Assembly (NCBI GenBank): GCA_023053545.1
Contig: JAKZAN010000002.1
Span: 728,375-792,374, forward strand
Reading direction: 5' to 3'
Origin: Lepidurus packardi
Lineage: Eukaryota > Arthropoda > Branchiopoda > Notostraca > Triopsidae
DNA: 64,000 nucleotides
Shown: in pieces, positions 1 to 11,700 of the stretch
Position numbering within the stretch: position 1 is the stretch's first letter
Layout of the letters: each line of letters opens with the position of its first letter
Translations under genes and position numbers: made by a program
The notes under the pieces: model-generated
Told to the model about the DNA's origin: nothing
Databases searched by the model: none
What the model saw: only the letters and a program-made list of their open reading frames with translations

Positions 1-468
1 ACAGCAAAACAAATTGTAAGAATATAAATATTTAATAAATTTAGCTCTACTATTACTTCCTAGTTAGAACTACAAATTTGGTCGAAATTAAACCCAAAAT
101 CTCGACAACAATGAATCCAATCAGCTTCTCTCAAACACTAGCAACTAGCACTCGCCGCGGCTAGGTGGTACACTACATGACATGTTACGAAATTTGGAGC
201 CAAATTCAAACCGGCCAAAAAGTTACACGCCTAATTCAACTTTTTGTGAAGGTTTAACGCCTCAAATCGTTCTTCATTGGGTGCACTGTATGCGAATACA
301 ATACCGACATAGAGCTTTTCTCTTCAGTTGTAAACATCAGACCAAAAAAAATAGGTTGAAAGGTAAAAACGAGGAACATAAGATGATACAAATTGAAACT
401 TCACATCTTCTTTCGTATTTAACCACGCAAAAGTGAGTTTGGGGCAGTAATAGACATGCTAATCGTGA
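1..468. other. 3' flank of the USP gene, no gene seen
   Basis: AT-rich sequence downstream of the predicted last USP exon. An 84-codon plus-strand open frame at 182-436 has no recognisable domain and is not called. No AATAAA on the minus strand was found, so the USP transcript end is not placed. Confidence 0.5.
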
Positions 469-3400
469 TCACTGCATCACAGAAGAAAATTTCTCGTCTA
501 TAATATCCATTTTCCCGCAAGCAACATTATTATTCCCTAAGGGGAAAACAAATACAGAAAGCATATTACTTTCCTTCTTTTTTGCAAAAAAATCTAAAAA
601 AACGTACCTGCTCGTCTGTAGAAAAGTACGTATGCATCACTATAATCATCCGAACTGGGTTTTTGCTTTAAAACCGTTTCATCATTGAAATAATGCCACT
701 CTGCTGAAGACGGATGCTTCGTATACGACGTATAATGTCCAGAAGATGCTCCTAAACCCGTTCACGGTCCCCAAACATTAATTTCTTCGCCACATTGAAC
801 CTTATCCTGATCCTTACCACCAAAATGGCAGACTACTGCGTACAAATCGTATCGAGGCTGGCTCGTTTTAGACGGTCCTGAGATAAAAGGACCCAAATTC
901 AAGTCCATTAACGGAAACTCGACTCGGTTATCCAACTTGGTACTCGAATTCTCATGAAACACGAATCTAAACTCATCCCAAAACACTTTTTTTTTTAGCT
1001 TTTGATGTTTTAAAATCCTTTGAATATTTCCAAATTCAGTCTACTCACCTTTTGAGGTAGACGATTAGCACATCAGGAGCTCTCCAAATGGACAATGTCT
1101 TGGTAGCACATTGGTTTTTCTGACACACTGGGCAGAACCACGGATTAAACTCATCCAAACTCTCACTGCCACCCCAGGGAAACAAACAAATCACTTAAAA
1201 CTTCAATACAGATCTCTTAACTGATACACATACCTTTCCGAGAAGGCTTGTAAACACAAGTTGAGAGTTAGCATCTCTCTAGGTCCTTCATCTGCCTCTC
1301 CAGTATCTAGATCAGTCCAAGGAGACGAAACCATACTACTAGCCTCCATATGGGTGTGCCCATCTTCTTGCATGGTCGAAGATACCTCGTTTTCATCACT
1401 ATCCTTGGTGTGAACTAACGGGGTGACTGCTAGGTTATCGCCAGGTTGTAGAAATACTGGTCCTTTTCTAGGAATGGCGCAGCCGCGACAAGGGGACGGA
1501 TACAAACAACGCGAACAGCGCACGGCCTAATAAACCATGTAAAATCATCAAAAATGTCCCAAGAAATTAATACAAAATCCCCATAAAATGCAAAGCTTCT
1601 TTTATACTTGCTTCTTTCATAATAACTAACCTGCGAATCAACGAAATACAGTGTAAAGCCCAAACCAGGGGGTAATTCTTGGGCCATTCTTTGATATAAC
1701 GTGACAGCTTCCAATACACTGGGTAAACGCAGCAACAATGGGTGTCCAGTCAATCCAGTGTTTTTGGATGATTTGCCTCTTCCTTCCAGGCAGAAAACTA
1801 CTGGCATGTTTAAATACCTTTCAAAAGTATACCAAAACACATTAAATTCAAACGGCTTATTTGAATTTGTTATTTTATTTTACCTAATTTTGGGTTTGTA
1901 CTCGTCGATTTTATCCAAAGGTGCGAATTCCTCATCAGGTTTTGCTGTAGCAGAGCAAACTGGACAAATGAGTGAATCGCCACCATAATGTTTGCACGTC
2001 AACTACAAAAATCAAAGAATAAAATACAAATCAATCAGAAAACGAATTTAAAGCAAAAGATGATGCTATCAACGAGAATATTTACGTCGAGGCAGTTTTG
2101 GCACAGCAAGCAACTGCAAGATGTATGTTTTCTCAGGTCGGAATCGGCCATATCATCCAAGCAAATCGCACAAGACTTCCAACCTTCGCCTCCACCCCCT
2201 GAAGAAGTAGTTTTTTCGCAATTTACCACATCATCCACTGGCGCAGGCGTCATCTGAAACGCATACAGCGAACGCTGGCCTTCTTTTATGTATCTCAGCG
2301 CCATATTTTCTTCCTATACGAAAATAAGATCAATCCATTACCACATAAAATACTTAATAAATTAATGCTGTTAAATCAATAATAAAAAACCTATAACAGA
2401 ACAAAATTACTACCAGAAGACGATGAATATGATGATTAACGACTTCGGCTAAAATAATCTCGTCATCTTCTTCAAGTCCCACTGAGTTAATTAACGCTTG
2501 CTTTAATGTAAACACCTTATCGTGCTGGTTTACCACCAAATTACACTTTGCAGGTAATTTACTCCCCGCTGGTATAAACGTCACCTCTACAAACAAAATA
2601 CAAATGAACACAAATTAATTTAATACTTAAAAAATAATTTTAAAAAATCTTTTCCCCCGAATTCGTTTAAACTTACGTAATTGGCGTTCTAATGCTTTGG
2701 GTAAAGGTACAGACAAGTACATAAAAGGCTCGTAGGTGACAGAAACGTGTTGGCAGCCGGCACAGACAACCTTTTTACCCCACAAACAAGAATGAGTTAA
2801 TAAATTATACATTAACTGACGGAAAACAACTGAAACTTACAGTTGACCTGAATTGACCTTGGAAAGCCGAACTGACAACACTTGTATTGCCCTCCACGTA
2901 TTTGTACCACTCTTTATTGGCCAATTCCGATCCAAGCTCCTCCTCTCCACCTTCCGCCCCACCCTCTTCCCATCCTTCCATCCTTTCCAGCGCCAAACGG
3001 ATATTTTCCTCCTTGTCCAGCTTAATTTTCTTGATATTACTGCAGCAAGGATCTTCTTCCAATGTAGAGACGGTAGAACAGGTCCCTCTGAGGACGTTCG
3101 TCTTCTTAATGCGCTTCAAATGCAGCGTTTTCGCCTCAAAGTTATGATATTCCACCAAATTCAGGTTCCTCAACGCCTCGGGCGGCTTAGGACTATTCAT
3201 GTAGTCTAGTTTGGGGAACTTGACGGAATCCGAGATGAGAACGTTGTTAATCGGCATGTCTGCGACGGCAACATTGACGTTGGCAGTTTTGGCTTCTTTG
3301 AACATGTCCTCCATCCAAGTAGTGGAAGGCGCTTGGATCTCCTGCATTTTTTCGACATTAGAGGTACGCGAAGGCAATTTGTTGTAGCTCAGAGTCGCCA

Positions 3401-5214
3401 ACTGGTTCTTTTCAAAGCGCCCTGAATTCGACGGAGAAAGAGCGGACTCCAGCGAAGCGGGCGTAGCCTCGAGAACGTTGTGTTCCACGACTAAAGGCGT
3501 TAGTTCGCTCGTGTATGGGAAACTGAATTGCGAGGAAGCTTTAACTTCTTCCGGGACGGGCTGCGAACGAAATACCGTGTGAGATTCCGCTGATTCTGAG
3601 GAGCGAGGAGATGAGACTTGACTGCTCCGCGAACTCTCTGAAGGCTCCACTGCATCCGACTAAAGAAGCATAAAAAAGAATAAATAATGTTTAGAGAAAT
3701 CTGTGATTTAGTAATAGAAATGTATAAATATTGTACAAATATAAATACTGTATACAAATACAGTGGCGCTCGCATACGAATGCAATCCGTTCCAGCTTCA
3801 TTTCAATAGTAAGTGCTTTCTACTCTCCCCAAAAACGGTCTTCTTAGGTGCCATTTTGATAAAAACTAAAAAAGCACTGAACTTTCCAAAAACTTCAAAT
3901 GTAAAAACACAACAGAGCGCGCGTACGGTTCGTAATGCGGAACACTTTCCGTCCAGCGCTTGCGTTCGTAATGCGCAACGTCCTTTATGTGCGGCGTTCG
4001 TTATGCGAGGCACCACTGTACTCAAATACAATATTTACTAAAATATATACTAAATCAATAATAAACGAATAAAAATAAATAAACAATGAATTAAAAAATG
4101 AATAAAAACTATTCTCGGTCCTTAACATGAAAGTCCTATTCTCGGTCCTTAACATAGCACTAAAATAAAAATGATGAGCATATGAAGCAAGTTTACGTGT
4201 AGAGCTTCGTCTAAGGGTTCGCACTGTCGAGACTCGGTTTCGGTGCTAATCGTGCCTGTGGAGAGCATCGTTCCCCTTCGCAATTGTTCATTCAAGGTGT
4301 CGAGCAAAAGGGCGAGAAACTCTTGGCAATCGTGCTGCCGGTAGTCTTTAAATTGCGGGTGATGGAGCGACAAGGTATGCTTAAGTTCCACAGGTTGGAT
4401 GGCGCTATAATGGCCGGACCATATTCTCAGGAGCAACGCAGCAAAATGCGAGGTAAGCGACGAAGACAAAACGCTTGGAAGTGACGGCGACAGACCGACG
4501 ACTGTGTCGTGAGGACGTAAAGGTGATGGTTGCAGGAAGTAGTCGACTATAGGAGGTGTAGCGACCAAACATTGGAGTCCCGCGTTCATAAAACACGTGT
4601 TTCCCAGATTCCTGAGCCCGCAAATGCCTGGCACGCTATCTGCGTCTAAAAAAAGTTTTTAGTACAGTTCAACCATTCCTCAAGTCTTAACAAGTTTCAT
4701 TACAACCTTTGACATCTCCAGAGAACGAAGGTAAAGCTAAAGGCTCTGGTTCTTCTCCGAAAAACTCCAAAGGAACCATAGATTCGGCAGGACTGGTGTT
4801 ATAGGGTTGTTGGGCCAAAGATGCCATAGAATCCAAGGCTCCCGAGCCTAATCCTGATCGTTCTAAACATGGTAAGCCGAGCTCGTCGACGGTGGAGGAG
4901 AGGTGCTGAGGTTCTGAAGCGAAATTGTTGTCGTCTGGCCAAGTGTCGGCGATTCCCATGATGTTGAGGTCGCCTAACTGGGAATCCCTATCGTCAGGCT
5001 GCGACCGCTGGTCTTCGTCTTGGGCCAGGTCGTCAAGTAAGGCTAACTGGCTGGACAGACTGGCTGGACTATCGGTAAGCGCAGGTTGGGCTTCTAAACT
5101 GGAAGGTCCAGCAAAATCCTCATACCAAGAGGAATCGGCTGGGTAAGCAGGTGAGTTGTTTTTTAAATCGCTACTTGTACTGGCGTCAAAAAGATGTGGC
5201 TGCTCACCCTCCAT
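469..5214 (-). CDS. Ubiquitin carboxyl-terminal hydrolase (USP, peptidase C19), multi-exon
   Basis: Cysteine protease that removes ubiquitin from proteins. Minus-strand exons, first to last: 5214-4707 (acidic, Ser/Pro-rich N-terminus), 4645-4197, 3659-~2840, ~2780-2675, ~2588-2415, ~2310-2100, ~1995-1890, ~1825-1635, ~1530-1230, ~1170-1050, ~986-830, ~770-607 and a probable last exon ~532-469. The Cys box GLRNLGNTCFMNAGLQCL lies at the head of exon 2, QHDCQEFLALLLDTL follows, and the His box SGHYTSYTKHP with DAYVLFYRR lies near the end. Exon phases agree wherever checked. Long low-complexity inserts separate the catalytic boxes, and a Cys/His cluster (CAICLDDM...CLLCQNC...CPVC) sits inside the domain. 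A PCRGC motif near the end recalls the USP4/11/15/19/32 group, but I cannot fix the ortholog. The ATG at 5214 is the first in frame. Exon borders marked ~ are approximate. Confidence 0.85.
3761..4018. mobile_element. Tc1/mariner- or pogo-like MITE in a USP intron
   Basis: A 258-bp non-coding element. The left end CAGTGGCGCTCGCATACGAA and the right end (reverse complement CAGTGGTGCCTCGCATAACG) form imperfect terminal inverted repeats of about 22 bp. TA dinucleotides at 3759-3760 and 4019-4020 are the expected target duplication. The interior repeats the motif TTCGTAATGCG. It sits in the intron between USP exons 2 and 3 and has no coding capacity, so it is a non-autonomous copy. Confidence 0.8.
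4109..4155. repeat. Two-copy direct repeat, 27-bp period
   Basis: CTATTCTCGGTCCTTAACAT occurs at 4109-4128 and again at 4136-4155, within the same USP intron as the MITE. Confidence 0.8.
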
Positions 5215-5768
5215 TCAATTGCGCACATCCCTAATAGAAAAAACCTGGAAAAGGATAAAGAAAGCCGAAGGAAAAAAAAAATCTTAAAAAAATGAAAGGT
5301 ACAGTTACTTCAATTTACCAACGCTAATCTATTTATATTTATATTCAAAACAGCTGAACTTGGTTTTAACAACAAATGCAACATTGTAAAAATCTATTTT
5401 GGCAAGTTGAAAAAGGTTAAAACATACTGTAAAACCAATTCTTGGCTAGTTTTCCACGGCACGTTGATCACCGACCACCATAACAAACAACGTAATGCAA
5501 GCAAAGCAAACTCTTCTTACCTGGCTTTGAAACTTTAAACCAAATTTCGGGAAATAGCCGAAAAGCTTCTAATACTCAAATATTTTCTTAATTAAATCTA
5601 TACCATTTTATCGAAATAGCTTTTTAATTCATGAAAGTAATAGCAAATCGTACGCAAATTGTTTTCAAAACTTTTCATGTACTTAACGTCCAAAAAATCT
5701 GCGTACTTGACATAATTAACGCAGTTGTCTAATTTAGGCGTCACGATAAGACAAAAAAAAATGACTCC
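5215..5768. other. Intergenic spacer between MED12 and the USP gene
   Basis: 554 bp, AT-rich. It must hold the MED12 3' UTR and the USP promoter or 5' UTR because both genes run on the minus strand. No clear TATA box or poly(A) signal was singled out. Confidence 0.5.
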
Positions 5769-8700
5769 TTAATAGTTTCCTTGATGGTAAGGATTATGTT
5801 GCTGTTGTTGCTGCTGGCCCATGTTATGCTGCATGTTTTGCATGGCATTAGGCTGCTGTTGCTGCTGCTGCATCATCATTTGTTGCTGTTGTTGCTGCTG
5901 TTGTTGTTGCTGTTGTTGTTGTTGCATCCGAACCTGCTGCTGATTCGGCTGCATGGCAGGACGCCCATAGCCTTGCTGTCCAACCATTCCCATATTTCCT
6001 CCCTTCAGAAATATAAATAAACTTCACATTACTAAACCTTCTTTTCACTGTTGCTCCCTTTCGACTCCTACTGAAATTCACTGTAGCCCTACAAAATCAC
6101 CCACCAACGAGAATATTTTCTTAAACTTCCTTTCAAAAGTCGAAACTTCCATTGTTAGCAGTGTTTCCAACCAAAAACTTGCAAGTCCAACCAATAATGA
6201 AAGATATTCCACTGCTGAGTTTAAACGTTATCTTTGCTTTACCTGCATAAAAGGCGCTCGGGGTGTCATTGCTCTTTGTTGGGGCATAAAATTAGCGTTT
6301 CCTTCTGGTCGTGGTTGTCCCAATTGCTGCATGTTAAAATTGGCCCCACCTTGGTTGAAATGTTGCGAAACGATTGGGTTGTTCTGCTGCTGCGTTTGTT
6401 GCACATTCCCAGACTGTACATTGCTTTGTGATTGCTGGACTTGATTGGGCTGGCTTTGGTTCTGGTTACCTTGATACATTCCAAAGTTTTGATTCATTCC
6501 TACCCCAAAAAACAACAACAACACATACAGATTACAGATCTACCGAATTCCCACAAGTACTAGTTTAACTTCTTACCTTGCTGCATGGGGAACATATTAT
6601 TCCCCTGAGGCTGCTGATTAGTCATCGGCATGGCTTGTCCAGTGTACATTTGGTTCCCATTGGGTCCTGGTACTTGCATTCCTGCTCTTAATTGTTGTCG
6701 AATGAATTGCTGTTGTTGACGCTGCTTATCCATCATTTGCATATTCTGGAAGGGTTGATTAGGACCAGGACCTCTCGGTGGACCCGTTCCAGGGCCGGAA
6801 ACCCCATTCCCTACTGGTCCAGTGCCTACTGGACCGGATTGCACGTTGTTTGGATTAACCACGCCTCCTATTCCTGCTACGCCCCCTCCTTGTGGACCTG
6901 GCCCCCCTGGTGGCCCCCCAATGAACTGTGTAGCAGGCAAACGAGCTCTCAACATGTTAGTCAGCGCTTGTCTGGACTGAGTCATCGTATTCTGGCGCTC
7001 AAATCGCGGCCCGGCCACATTGACTCCTAGAAAAAAAAACGTCTTCATTAAAAAAATAATAGAAATCTAATCAAGTGAAAAACCCAAAAAACTTCTGTCA
7101 GTGAAGTATAGGACATATTCGACTATCCAAAACACAAAATAACACTGAAACTGCACTAAAGACAAATTTACCAGGAGCGATTTGTTGGGTGTAGAAATTC
7201 CCAACCGCTGGACCAGACTGTTGTTGTTGGGCTTGCTGGGGAGAGGCTTGAGGGGGAGGAGCTTGTTGCTGGGGTATGGTTTGTTGCTGTGGTACGTTGG
7301 GATTGTATCCCCCCCATTGGGGTTGCTGATTTGCTGGATAAATCCCTGGGCTCTGGTATCCCATATGCGGAACTGGTGTCTTAATAAACAAAAAGAAAAT
7401 CAAGAATTACTTTCTAAATAATGTCAATTAAAAGTAACTTTTTTTACCACTGGTGTTGTAGGTAGGGTAACGTTAGTAGCTCCTCCTCTTTTTTGTCGAG
7501 GCCGTCTTTGGGTGGATTTCTGACGTTTAGCACGCGGAGATTGGTCAGAAGATGGAGTGTCAGCTTTAATCTCTTCTTTGGGCTAAACATGCAAATTTCC
7601 CCCCCAAAAATGAAACAAAATCAAATGAAAACAAAAGTCAACACAAGCTCCGAAAATATAAAACCACAATCCCACCCAAAATAAACATACAAGAACCGAA
7701 ACGAACCAAACCACCCCCAAAATAAATCGGTACAAAGAAATAAGACCGAATTCAGAATTGCGACCCAATAAATCTAAATTACCAAGCGTTCGGGGAGCGG
7801 TTCCAGTTCCTCAGGCGGTAAAGGAGGGTGTTCTAAGAAGTACGAGGCTGGCTTAGCCAAGGAATGCGTGTGGTATCGCAACAATCGCCACATTTCTTGA
7901 TACTTCAGCGATTTGCGCTCAATCCGCATCGCGCCAAACCACGCCCACGACAGCGGACTGGGCGTTTTATGACCTTCTAACAAATCCCATGGGCTGGTAC
8001 TCTGCTTTTCATGCAGTTGCAAACCCTACAAATAAAAAAAAAATTAAGGAAAAATGATCATGAAATGCGTTGAAATAGTGGTACTTGTTTCTTGTCAACG
8101 GGATCAAAAGCCGGGATTTTGTTGCCTTTGGTGTCCGTAATGGATCCCATGGGCTCACACGTGACAACGTCATAAGTCCTCTTGGGTATGGGCAAAAGTT
8201 GCCACAAAACTCGCACAGAGGGCGATCGCTTATCTGGTAATTCCTTTTTCAGTTTTTTCATCAGGTTCTGGTAATACTTCTTGGTCTCTTCACCGCGTTC
8301 GGAAGGTACTTCCGAGACCAAAGTGGAATGGATAAGCGTCGCTAGCATGTCTACTACTGTCGCGAATAATTCCCTAAACAATTCCCAAAGGAAAACTTTT
8401 AGATTTCTCCTATATAATTTTAGTAGAAATAAGTTTTTCACGTGTTATTTGCCATATCCACCACACCAGTGACGACTAACTGGGCTAAAAGGATGGCCCA
8501 CTCTTGGATGGCGGTCGAACTGCGTTGAATGGCATCAAACATGCCTCCCAGTAAGCTAAATCGTAGACTAAGCGCTTCTAGCATGCTATTACGAGCTTTT
8601 CCGTCTTCCAATGGATACAATTTGTCTTCTTTGGGTAGGAAAACGAAGTGCGATAGCTGGCTCTGCAAGGAAGTGAGCAATCCTTCTCGCTGGTCGTCCT

Positions 8701-11700
8701 GGCCCTTCAAACAGGTCATCACCAATGACAAAAACGGCTGATGAGAGACTAAAGAACGTTGTCGAGCCACCATATTCTTTCCTTTCTGCCAATTACTAGA
8801 TTCTAGCACTTGACCTAGGTCAAAAAGAAGCCAAAAACCAGATTAGATCGATTCATGAATGTTTTCCAACAACTTAAGAGCAATTGGTCCAAAAAACCTT
8901 CAAAACTCCATAAAATTAAGAATTTAGCCTAAACGTAGAGAAAATTACAACTTACTGGCTACTTTGAGTACTTTTCCTTGCACAGAACTGGGCAATCTGG
9001 CCACCAGAGGCGCTACTAACCAAATGGACTGTGGTTTATCTTGCATTTCCCTGCAAAAGACCAAAAGACAATGGATTTAGTGAATCAAACCGTTAAACTA
9101 AGATCTAATTACTTGGAATCTTCATCTCCCACTCCTCCTCCACGCGAAGGCGAATTGTCTTGTGGAGTTAACTGGAAGACGTCAATAGCAGCTCTGGCTA
9201 CGGAATCCAAAAATTGTCCGATTTCCTGCGCACTGCCTCCGCCCACATGGACTGACGTGAGCTGTTTACACATGAGCTGCAGATCCAAACACGAAACCCT
9301 CAATCGCCACTGATCCAGTTGCTCAAGGATCCGCGAAATTTGCTGTTTTATATCTGTCGCTTCATCCGCATGTGGCATTCCACTAAGAACGACAAAATGA
9401 ATTTATTTAAAATAATGTGAAACCTTACAAATAGACGAATTGAATCACACGACAAACAATACTAATTAACTAAAATGCACGAAACTAGTAGAAATAAATA
9501 AATATGAATTATAGTATTACAAAGTAAAACAATCTTCAAAGGAAGAAAAAAAAGAAAGAAATTACTAAAAAATTCATCAAAGAAAAAAGAAATTACTGAA
9601 AAGAAATTTTTAAAAAATCACTAAAAATGAACAAACTTCAGCGACTTTTACCTCAATTCGGGTCGACAAATCATGTGCAAGAGTCGTTGGGCTTGTTTAG
9701 GCGTCAAAGTCGAATCCAGCAACGTATCCTGGATCAGTAAATCTTCGGGATTCTGCAAACAGCGATCATGGACCCAGGCTTGGCTACAAATCTGTTTCAG
9801 AACGTGTCGAGCATAGCTAGATAAGTTCATATGCTCTGCGCCGCTCCCGCCCATTCCAGGCCCCGCCCCTGAGCCCATTTTCCCGCCAAATCCCATCCCG
9901 ATATCAAAATCCGAGTTGTCGTCCGATGAAAGCAAATCGCTGGTGCCCAAGATATGTGAAATGCTCAACTCGCTACTCGAAACCGGCGTTTTGATATTCT
10001 CTTTCTTCCGCGAGTCCGGTGCCCCGCCCCCGAGGTCCGCCAGGAGCAAGATCGCTTTCAACACTGCCAGAACGGGTTTCACATCGATTTTGTTGTGACA
10101 AGCTGCCAAAAGGTGTCGATCGCAGGTCAATTTGACCCCTAGCTGCCCTGGGGCGACTTGTGGATGCGGAGACGCCCCCACTAAAGCATAATGGGATGAT
10201 TGCGGATGGTCAGGAGTCTTGAATAGGCGCAATAAGATGTGGAGTGTCAAACGAGCGCCTGCTTCAGCTTCCGGTTCAGGATCCAGGTCCGTTTTTCCCT
10301 TTGTCCAGGCTTTAAGTAGCGAGGGAATGCCAGCATGGAGTAAGAAATCCTGTAACACACAAAAAATAGGTTAATTGTTGGGTCCTTCAACGTTTAAATG
10401 ATCGAAAATGGGCTGGAACGGAACTTGCTTGCAATTGGAGACCATGTCGAGCTACAATCACTGCGAAAAGAAGCGCCAAGGCTGGATGGATGGACAAATC
10501 CTGCACGTCAACCGCCGTTAGGACGTCGATGTAAAAAGGAGATGCGGTACATAACGCCGCCAGTACTCCCAGCCATTCTGCAGCTAACGCGTTGCAACAC
10601 GCGGTTAATTCGGCGCATAAAAGCGCCAATTCGTGTAAACGCTCCGCGTCACCGCTTAAAGACGCGGCTTGGATCACCGCATTGCAGACTAGCGAGTACC
10701 TTAAGGCTGGATTGTCCGACAACTGCTTCACCACCTTAGAAAAAAAAAATCTTCTTAGCAAAACGAAAAAGAGTACCATACTTTCATTTACTTGACTATC
10801 AATCTTCTTCCTGGGATTCGCAATATAATCCTTCATAAAGTCCCTGGAAAGACTATGCAGAGCAGCTGAAGGGGCTACCGAACTGTACAACGTTTGTCGA
10901 ATCTTCGGATACGCATTCGCGAAAGGTTCGCATCTTGGTTCGGTGTGCGTTGCTCTCAAAGAAACGCACGTGGGGTACATATCGTATAAATAGGCCAAAA
11001 TACAGCGCTCTGCTGAAGTACAATCCCCTGGATTGGTCACGTGCTTGACCAATTTGCAGCATCCCTCAAAAATGAGCGAAGTTTGCTCTGGCGAGAGTAA
11101 TAGACAAGTATGGAATCTTCTTAAGACTCCCACGAGGTAAAGTCCAAGCGTGGTGCAATAGGATCTGGACAAATGTGAGCATTTTTGGAACAATTGCGAT
11201 TCCACGTCTGGTAATTCTTTGAGGATTTGGATGCTGAGCTCTAGAATGCCGTTGATGTTCAAAGCGAGCTCCAAAAGGTCAAACAAAAAGGAGAGATGTT
11301 CTTGGACGGGGAGGTAGCTCGCATTGTTGGCGGCAAAGGTGGTCAGCATCTCGAGAGCTTGCGTAGCGCATGCGCTGGTCACCACATGACGGTCGAAGTA
11401 TGATAAAGTAAGGAATTTGCTCAAAACGGCGTCGAAATTGAACTCGTTGCGCGAGTGTTTGCGCTGTTTGCCGCCATCAGCGACATCGATGCTCAGTTTC
11501 TTGTGGAAAAGCTTGCCGATCTCTTTGCTCATCTTCTTAACAGTGTGTCGAGCCTCTTCACGCGCTTTTCCAACGCCGTAGAGCAAAATGTGCCGTTGGT
11601 TCCCATCATGAACCACAGTTTCATCCTAAATGAATGGGAAAAAAAGAAAAACAATGAAAAAAATCTCCAAAGATACATACATTAGCAGATTAACAAGAGT

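Noticed and set aside
182-436. Small plus-strand frame at the left edge
   Set aside because: No domain, no promoter, lies in the USP 3' flank.
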